Notes under the pieces: model-generated
Databases searched by the model: none
The model's input: only the letters and a program-made list of their open reading frames with translations
What the model was told of the DNA's origin: nothing
Shown: piece by piece, positions 52,912 through 61,330 of the stretch
How positions within the stretch are numbered: position 1 is the first letter of the stretch
Layout: every line of letters starts with the position of its first letter
Translations under genes and position numbers: made by a program
Assembly (NCBI RefSeq): GCF_000821305.1
Contig: NZ_CCXK01000014.1
Location: 62,001-126,000, forward strand
Length of the DNA stretch: 64,000 nucleotides
Source: Clostridium culturomicium
Lineage (GTDB): Bacteria > Bacillota > Clostridia > Clostridiales > Clostridiaceae
Reading direction: 5' to 3'

Positions 52912-53469
52912 CTATTTCTTATTTTCGTTATTAGTATAATATACACCCCTGTTAAATGCATCATGAATCGCTGATATTATCTTTCCTATCTCCACTGAAT
53001 CATCAACTGTCTTTGGAAGCAAATCTGCTGAATATAAATCACTTAAAGAGGTTCTAATGTCTTTCCCCTCTAAGTGCTTAATAACAGCTTCATACTTTGC
53101 TTTTATTTCCTTGAAAACCTCATCACTAAGATAATCCTTATCCTCTAATCCAAGCTTTAAATATTCTAGATTTGAAATTACATTTCCATTAATGGTAAAT
53201 TGCACTGTAACTTCATTAGGAAAAATATATGCTCCTCGATAAACTCCATCTTTTAAAGTGTTGGATTCAAAGTTAAATCCCCACCAAAATTCATTCATAT
53301 AATTTGTGTCACTCACACCTTTAGTACTACTTTCCACAACTGTACCTTCTGAACCAGACTCTATATTATTTCTAGTAGTTTGATTGTCGATATTCGTCCC
53401 GTTGGAGCTACATCCAGCTAACAAAGTGATTATTAATAAACTCACTAATAAAATGGCTGTTTTCTTCAT
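52912..53469 (-). CDS. lipoprotein with a degenerate FMN-binding-type domain
   Basis: A 185-aa lipoprotein (lipobox LAGC, Cys20). The domain start KDGVYRGAYIFPNEVTVQFT and the C-terminal IGKIISAIHDAFNRG align with the protein at 35318. The flavinylation motif is gone: where that protein has DTVTGATLRTG this one has VDDSVEIG. FMN attachment is therefore unlikely, and another ligand or a structural role may have taken over. A TTAGGAGG-type site (rev. of cctcctaa at 53476) precedes the ATG. A 54-aa membrane-protein gene lies 83 nt upstream on the same strand. Confidence 0.75.
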   Translation of the reverse strand: MKKTAILLVSLLIITLLAGCSSNGTNIDNQTTRNNIESGSEGTVVESSTKGVSDTNYMNEFWWGFNFESNTLKDGVYRGAYIFPNEVTVQFTINGNVISNLEYLKLGLEDKDYLSDEVFKEIKAKYEAVIKHLEGKDIRTSLSDLYSADLLPKTVDDSVEIGKIISAIHDAFNRGVYYTNNENKK

Positions 53470-53552
53470 AATTAACCTCCTACTTATATAAAACTACTAT
53501 TATACCCATGGTATATTCATAGTATATTCATAGGAATGGTTATTTACCCATC

Positions 53553-53717
53553 TTAAAACTTGTTATATTGTGCTAAATATACCATAACAGCCATTATTGA
53601 AAAAATAACAAAGCATACCGACCCTAGAATAAAACTACCTTTCTTCTTCTTCTGTATACTAAGAAACATATATACTGCTGAAATAACTATAAATATTATC
53701 ATAAATACTAAATCCAA
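53553..53717 (-). CDS. 54-aa two-span membrane protein
   Basis: Starting with TTG at 53717, seven nt after GGTGGAG, the frame encodes LDLVFMIIFIVISAVYMFLS (TTG read as Met), then a four-Lys loop, then GSFILGSVCFVIFSIMAVMV and YLAQYNKF. The two spans around a basic loop make a convincing membrane hairpin. The opposite-strand frame over the same bases looks like a shadow. It may be co-transcribed with the degenerate FMN-type lipoprotein. Function unknown. Confidence 0.62.
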   Translation of the reverse strand: MDLVFMIIFIVISAVYMFLSIQKKKKGSFILGSVCFVIFSIMAVMVYLAQYNKF

Positions 53718-53872
53718 TTTTAACTCCACCTTTTCTAAAAGTTTAATTTTTCTAACCCCTTAATACACTTACGGTTATTCTAACACAATTAAATAAATTT
53801 TCATAAAAATTTTACAATAATCATAGTTTCTTTTTATATTTATTATTTGTTTTCCTTATTATTATAACTATT

Positions 53873-54781
53873 TTATATCATTATTTCTCTTAAGATATGA
53901 ATGAATCTAAGTGCATAAGCAGGAAGGTAAATCCCTTTTTTATAGGTTACAACACAATCCACAAACACTTTATCATCTACAATAAAATATTTTACTGGAT
54001 TCTCATAATGAAAATACTTTGCATAGCTCTCCAACGTGAAAGATACCCCATACCCTACAGATGCAAGTTGAGCACACGTTTCTATATTTCTAATCCTCAT
54101 TATTTCTTCTGGTTTTATGTTTAGATTATCTAAAACCTTATTAATAAAAAACTGTATACTTTGATCTTGATGAGGTAAAATAAATAATTCATCTTTAAAC
54201 TTATTTAAATTTATCCATGGATAATTATATCCTTCTATGTTAATACCTGAATCTGCCATAGGATGACTTTCAGCTACTGTTAAAAGTAATGTATCTTGAC
54301 ATATAGGTATATATTCAAATTCAGACATATTAACGGTTCTATTACATATTAATAAGTCTATCTCATTTTTAAGTAATAACTCTCCAAGCTTTCCTGCAGC
54401 GCCTTCATGAATTATTACTTCAATATGTGGATACTCCTCCTTAAACCTCTTAAGAATAGCAGGCACGACATGCGGACTCTTTCTAATTGGAACTCCTACC
54501 CTAAGTCTACCTTTACATCCCGTCCTAATATCGTTTAGTTCCATATTAAAGTTATTTCCTAAAAGCATTATCTTTTTAGCACTTTCAATATATTTCTCAC
54601 CTGCATAGGTAGGAATAAGTTTTTTACCTATCCTATTAAACAGCTTTACGCCTAATGTATTTTCTAAATTACTAATGTATATACTAAGTGCCGGCTGAGA
54701 TATATTTAATCTAGAAGCCGCTTTTGTAATACTTTCACATTCTGCTAAAGCTAGTACATACTTTTGTTCCCTTAACTCCAT
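53873..54781 (-). CDS. LysR-family transcriptional regulator
   Basis: A 302-aa LysR-type regulator (MELREQKYVLALAECESITK, AASRLNISQPALSIYISNLE) with a C-terminal effector domain. The start was set at 54781 because GGGGGA lies six nt upstream; the longer frame to 54886 adds a hydrophobic stretch that is not expected in LysR proteins. It is divergent from the YfcC-type transporter and amidohydrolase genes and is their likely regulator, in the way AbgR faces the abgABT genes of E. coli (analogy). Confidence 0.92.
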   Translation of the reverse strand: MELREQKYVLALAECESITKAASRLNISQPALSIYISNLENTLGVKLFNRIGKKLIPTYAGEKYIESAKKIMLLGNNFNMELNDIRTGCKGRLRVGVPIRKSPHVVPAILKRFKEEYPHIEVIIHEGAAGKLGELLLKNEIDLLICNRTVNMSEFEYIPICQDTLLLTVAESHPMADSGINIEGYNYPWINLNKFKDELFILPHQDQSIQFFINKVLDNLNIKPEEIMRIRNIETCAQLASVGYGVSFTLESYAKYFHYENPVKYFIVDDKVFVDCVVTYKKGIYLPAYALRFIHILREIMI

Positions 54782-54973
54782 ATCATTTCCCCCATTTAGA
54801 TAAAAATAATAATTTAAACTTATTATAATAATTAAATTAATTAATTTTACAAATCTTTTTTTGTTTATTATAATTGAAAACGTCACCGGTGGTCAATGAG
54901 TATCCTAAGTGAACTTAAATATTCCGTTCACTTTAAATTGAAAATAATGAATAAGGAAAAGGAAGGTTTTATT

Positions 54974-56398
54974 ATGTTTTTTAATAAAAATAAAGCTGCT
55001 ACTACTGGTAAGCAGAAGAGAAAAATGCCTCATACTTATGTAATCATATTTATAATAATTCTATTAGCGGTTGCTCTAACATGGATAGTACCTGCTGGAG
55101 AATATTTTAGATTTGAAAATGAACAAGGAATTAAAGTCATAGATCCTCAACAGTTTAGCTACATTGCTTCCTCACCAGTAAATCCATTTTCAATTGGAAG
55201 TCATATAGTTGAAGGGTTTATATCAAATATTGATTTATTATTAGTAATATTATTTGCCGGTGGAGCCTTCCACTTAATAACTTTAAGCGGTGCTGTTCAA
55301 GCCTCTATAGCTAAAGTGGCTAAAAAGTTCTCTTCAAAACTTGGGGTATTTATACCAATACTCACTACTGTATTTGCCTTAATTTGTACAATGCAAGGTG
55401 TTAACTTATTTATTGCTTTTGCACCAATAACGGTAATGATATCGATGGCCTTAGGTCTCGACTCAATAGTAGGAGCTGCCATAATTCTTCTAGGAGGAGC
55501 TGTTGGATTTAGTACCGGTACTCTTCAAATTAGTACCACAGTACTTAGCCAAAAAATCGCTGGTCTTCCTTTATACTCAGGTATAGGCTTCAGATGGGTT
55601 TGCTTCTTTATCTTCCTAGTTGTTACCAATATATATCTAGTTAGATATGCAAAAAGAATAAAAGAAAATCCAATGCTAAGCCCTATGTATGACTTAGATA
55701 AAGATAATGAATTTAGCAAAGAATTATCTTTAGATGATTTTGGTCAAATGACTATTAGACGATGGTTAGTTCTTGCGGCTCTAATTGTAACTGTTATAGC
55801 AATCGTTTACGGTGGAATCGCACTTGAGTGGGAACTTGCTGATAATGCAGCTGCATTTATCTGGCTTTCTATTGCTGTAGGTTTCTTAGCAGGCTTCAGT
55901 CCTTCTGAAATAGCAAAAGAATTCACTGTTGGATGTAAAAAAATGCTTTCTGCAGCTATAATCATAGGTCTTGCTAGGTCTATCGGCTCTATATTAACAG
56001 AAGGCCATATAATTGACACAATAGTTCATTTCTTAGCCACAGCATTAAATTATGTACCATCATTCCTTCAAGGAACTGCAATGTTTATTTCTAACATAAT
56101 AATAAACTGCTTTATAACTTCAGGAAGTGGTCAAGCATCAGTTGTTATGCCAATCATGGTTCCAATTGCTGATTTAATTGGAATGACAAGACAAACTGCT
56201 GTTTTAGCATTTAACTTTGGTGATGGATTCTGTAACTATATTCTTCCAACCTCGACTGCATTAATGGGTATTTTAGGTGCAGCTAACGTCCCATATGACA
56301 GATGGATGAAGTTTATGTGGAAGTTATTTGTAATATGGCTTGTATTAGGCTCAATTATGCTAATGATAGCTCAAGCTATCCAATTAGGGCCAATGTAA
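54974..56398 (+). CDS. YfcC-family (basic amino acid / peptide type) transporter
   Basis: A 474-aa membrane protein with about 12 spans. The start KMPHTYVIIFIIILLAVALT, followed by WIVPAGEYF, is the hallmark of the YfcC/ArcD-like group (COG1288), related to AbgT transporters. Downstream, GSGQASVVMPIMVPIADLIG and FGDGFCNYILPTSTALMGIL are further family segments. The start at 54974 follows AAGGAAGG; the longer frame to 54896 has no site. The M20 amidohydrolase gene that follows suggests the cargo is a conjugated amino acid or small peptide. Confidence 0.9.
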   Translation: MFFNKNKAATTGKQKRKMPHTYVIIFIIILLAVALTWIVPAGEYFRFENEQGIKVIDPQQFSYIASSPVNPFSIGSHIVEGFISNIDLLLVILFAGGAFHLITLSGAVQASIAKVAKKFSSKLGVFIPILTTVFALICTMQGVNLFIAFAPITVMISMALGLDSIVGAAIILLGGAVGFSTGTLQISTTVLSQKIAGLPLYSGIGFRWVCFFIFLVVTNIYLVRYAKRIKENPMLSPMYDLDKDNEFSKELSLDDFGQMTIRRWLVLAALIVTVIAIVYGGIALEWELADNAAAFIWLSIAVGFLAGFSPSEIAKEFTVGCKKMLSAAIIIGLARSIGSILTEGHIIDTIVHFLATALNYVPSFLQGTAMFISNIIINCFITSGSGQASVVMPIMVPIADLIGMTRQTAVLAFNFGDGFCNYILPTSTALMGILGAANVPYDRWMKFMWKLFVIWLVLGSIMLMIAQAIQLGPM

Positions 56399-56480
56399 TT
56401 TATGTAAATTTTCATTATAGCATTGAAATGTAGCTTATGCTTGTACCATTTATTTTCTTCGATAAGTGTACATATATAAT

Positions 56481-56550
56481 TGGGTTTATATTGCAAGGAT
56501 TATAAACCCAATTTGCTATGGTAATACATTTACCGTATTACCATAGCAAA
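56481..56550 (+). repeat. two adjacent perfect hairpins between transporter and amidohydrolase genes
   Basis: TGGGTTTATA / TATAAACCCA (56481-56510, 10-bp stem, 10-nt loop) is followed after one base by TTTGCTATGGTAATAC / GTATTACCATAGCAAA (56512-56550, 16-bp stem, 7-nt loop). Neither is followed by a T-run. The ribosome binding site of the next gene begins 10 nt after the second stem. Confidence 0.85.
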
Positions 56551-56574
56551 ACTTACTATCAGGAGGTATTTAAT

Positions 56575-57744
56575 TTGAAAACTAAACTTTTTAATGAAGT
56601 TAATATTTTAAATAAAGATCTGCATGCTATGGCAGATTATATATTTGATAATCCAGAGCTAGGAAACGTTGAATTCAAAGCTGCAAAATTATTAACTGAC
56701 TACTTAGAGGCCAATGGATTTGAAGTTGAAAGAGGAATTGCGAATCTTGAAACTGCCTTCAGAGCTACCTACAAATACGGTGAAGGTGGTCCTTCCATAG
56801 GTCTTCTTTGTGAGTATGATGCTCTAGAAAAATTAGGTCACGCTTGCGGACACCACATGCAGGGCCCTGCAATACTAGGTGCAGCTGTTGCCGTTAAAAA
56901 TATAATGAAGGATAAACCTTATACTCTTGTTGTTTACGGAACACCTGCTGAGGAAACTACCCACGGAAAATTGAGAATGATAGAGCAAAACTACTTTAAC
57001 GATATTGATATAGCTTTAATGATGCACGGTTCTCCAACTACAACTACAGATGTTAAATCTCTTGCTATGTCTAACTTTGTTGTTACTTTCAATGGTAAAA
57101 AAGCTCACGCAGCCTTAATGCCTGAAGAAGGAAGAAGTGCCCTTGATGCTCTTTTACTTTCTTTCAATGGAATAGAGTTCTTAAGAGAGCACGTACGTGA
57201 TGATGTACGCATGATGTACACTATATTAGAAACTCCAGGACCAGCTAATGTGGTTCCTGACAGAGCTATAGGAAAGTTCTCTCTACGTTCTTATTCAAGA
57301 GCTGCTTTAAACGAAGTTGTAGATAGATTTAAGAAACTAATCGAAGGTGCTTCATTAATGGCTGATGTATCTTATCATATCCATGCCGAAGACAGCCTCG
57401 ATAACAAAATTCCGGTTCTAAAATTAAATGAACTATTAATGAAAAATGCAGAGCTTACTGGTGCACCAAGACTTAGTCCTCCACGTGAGAAAACTGGTTC
57501 TTCAGACTTTAGTAACGTAATGTACCTAGTTCCAGGATCATGTATCCGTGTTGCTTTTGTTGAAGTTGGAACATCCTCTCACTCTGATGAGTATATTCAA
57601 GCTGGTAAAAGTGAAGCAGCTCATAATGCAGTAACTTATGCAGCTCAAATCTTGGCTGGAGTTACTTATGACTTAATAACCGATGAAAAAAGATTTGAAG
57701 AAATAAAAGAAGAGTTTAAAACAAATAAAGCTATCCATAAATAA
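56575..57744 (+). CDS. M20-family amidohydrolase (AbgB/PM20D2-like)
   Basis: A 389-aa di-zinc amidohydrolase. LLCEYDALEKLGHACGHHMQ holds the metal-binding CGHH, with EET, HG and a C-terminal SSHSDEY region supplying other ligands. The closest types cut amide bonds of amino-acyl or p-aminobenzoyl-glutamate conjugates. The start is a TTG at 56575, eight nt after AGGAGG; the ATG-like frame upstream at 56518 lies within the strong hairpin and has no site. It follows the YfcC-type transporter and precedes a YitT gene. Confidence 0.92.
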   Translation: MKTKLFNEVNILNKDLHAMADYIFDNPELGNVEFKAAKLLTDYLEANGFEVERGIANLETAFRATYKYGEGGPSIGLLCEYDALEKLGHACGHHMQGPAILGAAVAVKNIMKDKPYTLVVYGTPAEETTHGKLRMIEQNYFNDIDIALMMHGSPTTTTDVKSLAMSNFVVTFNGKKAHAALMPEEGRSALDALLLSFNGIEFLREHVRDDVRMMYTILETPGPANVVPDRAIGKFSLRSYSRAALNEVVDRFKKLIEGASLMADVSYHIHAEDSLDNKIPVLKLNELLMKNAELTGAPRLSPPREKTGSSDFSNVMYLVPGSCIRVAFVEVGTSSHSDEYIQAGKSEAAHNAVTYAAQILAGVTYDLITDEKRFEEIKEEFKTNKAIHK

Positions 57745-57778
57745 AAAGTAATTTTGATTAATCTAAGAGGTATTTCTT

Positions 57779-58648
57779 ATGAGTGATAAAAATAGTTTGT
57801 TACAAACTATAAAAAATAATTTTATTGAATATTTAATTCTAACAGTCAGTACTCTTATTCTAGTATTAGGCGTATATTTATTTAAATTTCCTAATAACTT
57901 CTCCTTTGGAGGAGTTACAGGTCTTGCCGTTGTACTTGCAGAAGTATCACCAATATCTCCAAGTACAGTAACGCTAATAATTAACATGTCTTTATTAGTA
58001 CTTGGTTTTATCTTTCTAGGAAAAGATTTTGGAGTTAAAACCATATATGTGAGCATATTAACCTCTGTAGCTTTATCAGCTATGGAATTTATATATCCAA
58101 TGAGCGGCCCTCTAACTAGTGAGCCTCTCTTAGACCTTTTATTTGCAGTGTTTTTGCCAGCTCTTGGTTCTGCCATGCTTTTTCAAAGAGGAGCATCCAG
58201 TGGTGGTACAGATATTATTGCAATGATAATGAAAAAATATACAAGTATCAATATAGGTACTGGACTATTTCTAAGTGACATTGCCATTGCTGTGGCAGCC
58301 TGCTTTGTATTTGGTATGGAAATAGGGTTATTCTCTTTCCTTGGTTTATCTTTAAAATCCCTTGTGGTTGATAAAGTAATAGAAAGCATGAACCTATGTA
58401 AGTACTTTAACGTTGTATGTGATGATCCTAAACCTATATGTGAGTATATAACTAATGAACTACATAGAGGGGCTACTGTGTGCAGAGGAGAAGGTGCATA
58501 TTCCAATGATACTAAATCAGTTATCATTACAGCCTTAAAAAGAAAGCAAGCAGTTCAACTTAGAAACTTTGTTAAAAGTATTGAACCTAATGCCTTCATG
58601 TTGATTTCCAGCACTAGTGAAATTGTTGGAAATGGTTTTCAAAGCTAG
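57779..58648 (+). CDS. YitT family membrane protein (DUF161 + DUF2179)
   Basis: A 289-aa protein with five to six spans followed by a cytosolic DUF2179 domain. FKFPNNFSFGGVTGLAVVLA, ALGSAMLFQRGASSGGTDII and the C-terminal HRGATVCRGEGAYSNDTKSV are typical. YitT proteins are widespread and mostly uncharacterised. It starts 34 nt after the amidohydrolase stop on the same strand, so co-transcription is likely. Confidence 0.93.
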   Translation: MSDKNSLLQTIKNNFIEYLILTVSTLILVLGVYLFKFPNNFSFGGVTGLAVVLAEVSPISPSTVTLIINMSLLVLGFIFLGKDFGVKTIYVSILTSVALSAMEFIYPMSGPLTSEPLLDLLFAVFLPALGSAMLFQRGASSGGTDIIAMIMKKYTSINIGTGLFLSDIAIAVAACFVFGMEIGLFSFLGLSLKSLVVDKVIESMNLCKYFNVVCDDPKPICEYITNELHRGATVCRGEGAYSNDTKSVIITALKRKQAVQLRNFVKSIEPNAFMLISSTSEIVGNGFQS

Positions 58649-58680
58649 TTTCATTTTCTAACAAAATAGATTCCTAAATA

Positions 58681-58717
58681 AAAGAGCGGATGTTTCCTAT
58701 CAAAACATCCGCTCTTT
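58681..58717. terminator. bidirectional terminator
   Basis: A perfect 15-bp GC-containing stem AAAGAGCGGATGTTT / AAACATCCGCTCTTT has a 7-nt loop and a T-run, between convergent genes. Confidence 0.93.
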
Positions 58718-58718
58718 T

Positions 58719-59834
58719 TTACACAAATATATCCGTAATAATTTTAATTGTTCCAGGAAATAAAGCTATAACACTTATTAACCTTGTAACTTGGAACAAT
58801 GCTACCTGGGAACCTGTAGCTCCTATGTCACTTGCAATCAGTGCCATATCTGAGGCCCCTGCAGGTGTACATGCAAATAACGCTGTAATTAAATCAATAT
58901 TAAACAACTTGCTTATTAAATACCCTAAGGACATACATAAAACTGTATACAAAATAAGTACTACTATTATAGGTAATACCACAAACCTCAATCCAAGAAC
59001 AACCTCAAGGGTAATACTACCACCAATAAATGCTCCTGCAAAAACCTGTGCACTCTGTTTCAAAATTAATGGAACATCCCCTTTATCAGTAATAAGCTTA
59101 AGCATTGTAACTGCTATCAAAGAAAATAACATTGCTCCTGCTGGTACTCCACTCCATTTCCCTATAGCTCCTGACACAAATGCAACAGCTAAGGTAAGGA
59201 TAATTTCTCTTACTTTATTTGCATCAATATTCATTGAGCTTTTAAAGTATCCCTTTTTATTACTAATATTATTATTTTCACCCTCTACTTCCACTAAATC
59301 AGCAGTAACTTCATCACTGCTCATCTCAAATTTATCTTTATTTATCTTCTTGTTAACAGCTTTTATTATTAATGGAAAAAAGGTTACAACTCCAATTAGT
59401 CTAGCTAGCTGAAAAATAGCTGTTCTAGCAGTATCTGCTCCCATGTCCTGACTAATAATACTCACATCTGTCATTCCTCCAGGAACTGTTGAAAATAAAG
59501 AAGTCATCAAATCCATGTTAGTCATAAAGTATACAAGTACCCCTAAGGAAATATTAATAAATAAAAGACCTAACACCATAACGATTGCAGGCTTTATTAT
59601 GCTCTTAAGCTGCTTTACCTTTTCCTTATCCATTGCCATTCCAACATAAGCTCCTGCAATAACTTGTACAAAAAACTTAAGGTATTGTGGTATAGAAACT
59701 ATTCCCGTAAATATATTTAGTATTCCAGCTGCTAACATGGCTCCCACCATAAGTCCTGCTGGAAACTTCATTTTTTTTAAGAGTAGTCCACCTGCTAATG
59801 CAACAATAATAGCTATAAACAAATTCAACGTCAT
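58719..59834 (-). CDS. AbrB-family (AimA-like) membrane transporter
   Basis: A 371-aa integral membrane protein of the AbrB duplication family (PF05145), not related to the DNA-binding AbrB. Two internal repeats are evident: GLMVGAMLAAGILNIFTG, VIAGAYVGMAMDKE and VPGGMTDVSIISQDMGAD in the first half, GAMLFSLIAVTMLKL, VFAGAFIGGSITLE and TPAGASDMALIASDIGAT in the second. In Bacillus, AimA of this family carries glutamate. Carboxylate or amino acid transport is therefore plausible. The palindrome ATTGTATACAAT lies 125 bp upstream. Confidence 0.88.
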   Translation of the reverse strand: MTLNLFIAIIVALAGGLLLKKMKFPAGLMVGAMLAAGILNIFTGIVSIPQYLKFFVQVIAGAYVGMAMDKEKVKQLKSIIKPAIVMVLGLLFINISLGVLVYFMTNMDLMTSLFSTVPGGMTDVSIISQDMGADTARTAIFQLARLIGVVTFFPLIIKAVNKKINKDKFEMSSDEVTADLVEVEGENNNISNKKGYFKSSMNIDANKVREIILTLAVAFVSGAIGKWSGVPAGAMLFSLIAVTMLKLITDKGDVPLILKQSAQVFAGAFIGGSITLEVVLGLRFVVLPIIVVLILYTVLCMSLGYLISKLFNIDLITALFACTPAGASDMALIASDIGATGSQVALFQVTRLISVIALFPGTIKIITDIFV

Positions 59835-59958
59835 ATCTTCCCCCCATTATTTCCTATTGATACTCATTAAACTACAACCATCAATTATATTTTAAGAATG
59901 CAGTCACATAACTAATTTCCTTTTTAATTATAGCACACTGTCAATAATCTTTGAATTT

Positions 59959-59970
59959 ATTGTATACAAT
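59959..59970. promoter_or_regulatory. ATTGTATACAAT palindrome upstream of the AbrB-family gene
   Basis: A perfect 12-bp palindrome, identical to the one at 16749-16760 before citS. It is a candidate operator. Confidence 0.5.
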
Positions 59971-60010
59971 GTTTTTTATTAAGTACTTTGTACATTATTA
60001 ATTAAAATAA

Positions 60011-60040
60011 AAAACAGAGCAGTTCCCACCGCCCTGTTTT
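60011..60040 (-). terminator. rho-independent terminator
   Basis: AAAACAG...GC and GC...CTGTTTT form an imperfect hairpin just after the GerMN-type lipoprotein gene; a T-run follows on the minus strand. Confidence 0.68.
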
Positions 60041-60045
60041 CTTCT

Positions 60046-61185
60046 TTATTGAACTCTGGATAAATCCACTGCAAAGCTTTCACCTTTATACTTCACAATA
60101 TGACCTGATTCATAATTTCCACCATCTAATGTCATGTAAACATTATTAACGCCATAGTATCTTCCTATGGTATTAACTAAATCATATATTGCAAAGTATT
60201 CACCAGCTGTTCCATTTGCCATTTCTGGAACAAAATTTTTAGTTACATCTAGATAAACCATTCCATCATCATTTAAATATAAACTATTAATTCCCACATT
60301 GCCCTTTAACATACCATATTCTTCAAACCTATTTTGTAATGTTAAACGAGTTATATCATTAGTTGCGAAAGAAATTGTTACATCCTCATATTTCATGTAC
60401 TCTGCATTTTCATCTGGAGAGTAAAAACGAATTACTTGATTAAATCTTACGTCCTTTTCAATACTTGATAAAGTGGAAATAACCTTCATATTTTCTGTAT
60501 CATTGACTTCCTTTACAAGACCTATATTAGGTGCATAATACTTCAAATCCTTTTGACCTGAAACATTTTCTGTAGTAACTTCTACACATTGAAATTCACC
60601 TATACTTGTTGATACTACTGTATCGATTGAGGATATATATCTTTTAGCCCCATCTGATAATTTCCATTCAGTTCCTTTTTTAATTGGAGCCTTTAATAAA
60701 ACTTCACTTTCATTTGAAGGTTTTTTCAAGAAATTTTCCCTATAATCACAACCTCCTCTTCTAAAAACAATTTTTAATTCATTATCAGTTCCTTCTAAAA
60801 CCATAACTGTTTCTGTTGCACCATTATTTGTTCTTATTTGAAATTTATCTCCTTCAATATATTCTACATATCTAAAATACTCTGCATACTCTGAGTTTTC
60901 ACCCGAATAATTATATTTCTCATTTGCATTAATTCCAATATAATCACTTATACTATACTTTGAAACTGGAGCTTCAGCTTCATCTTGCTTTTCATTTTCT
61001 TTAGCTTTATCCTCAGCCTCTTTAAAAGTATTTTCTGTTTTGTCTTTCTCATCCTGATTTTCTATTATACTACTATCAGCCACCTGATTGTCATTGTCTT
61101 TTGCTGTGTCCTCACCTATTGTTGACTTGCATCCAACAGTAAAAACACTAAATACAATTAAAATTACTATCAGTGCCCTTTTCAT
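60046..61185 (-). CDS. lipoprotein with C-terminal GerMN-like domain
   Basis: A 379-aa lipoprotein (VGC lipobox, Cys19) with a Glu/Lys/Asp-rich linker to about residue 75, a middle beta-rich domain, and a C-terminal GerMN-like domain (about 250-370; VYLDVTKNFVPEMANGTAGE, IYDLVNTIGRYYGVNNVYMT). GerMN domains occur in spore-germination protein GerM and in other envelope lipoproteins; spore-linked function is possible but not shown. Transcribed alone. Confidence 0.82.
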   Translation of the reverse strand: MKRALIVILIVFSVFTVGCKSTIGEDTAKDNDNQVADSSIIENQDEKDKTENTFKEAEDKAKENEKQDEAEAPVSKYSISDYIGINANEKYNYSGENSEYAEYFRYVEYIEGDKFQIRTNNGATETVMVLEGTDNELKIVFRRGGCDYRENFLKKPSNESEVLLKAPIKKGTEWKLSDGAKRYISSIDTVVSTSIGEFQCVEVTTENVSGQKDLKYYAPNIGLVKEVNDTENMKVISTLSSIEKDVRFNQVIRFYSPDENAEYMKYEDVTISFATNDITRLTLQNRFEEYGMLKGNVGINSLYLNDDGMVYLDVTKNFVPEMANGTAGEYFAIYDLVNTIGRYYGVNNVYMTLDGGNYESGHIVKYKGESFAVDLSRVQ

Positions 61186-61330
61186 CAGGTCCCCTCCTAC
61201 AATTTTACTTTCATTATATATACGGAATCAAACGCCGATAATCCTCCATTTTTTGTAACTTATTTTTCAATTTATTGAATTAATTGAAATTTTATTACTT
61301 AATTGCTTAAAGTGTTTATATAACTGAATT

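Noticed and set aside
53560..53763. 67-codon plus-strand frame
   Set aside because: The minus strand over the same bases encodes a far better two-span protein with a ribosome binding site.
58719..59834. AbrB transition-state DNA-binding regulator
   Set aside because: The protein is a polytopic membrane protein with two internal repeats; the shared name is coincidental.
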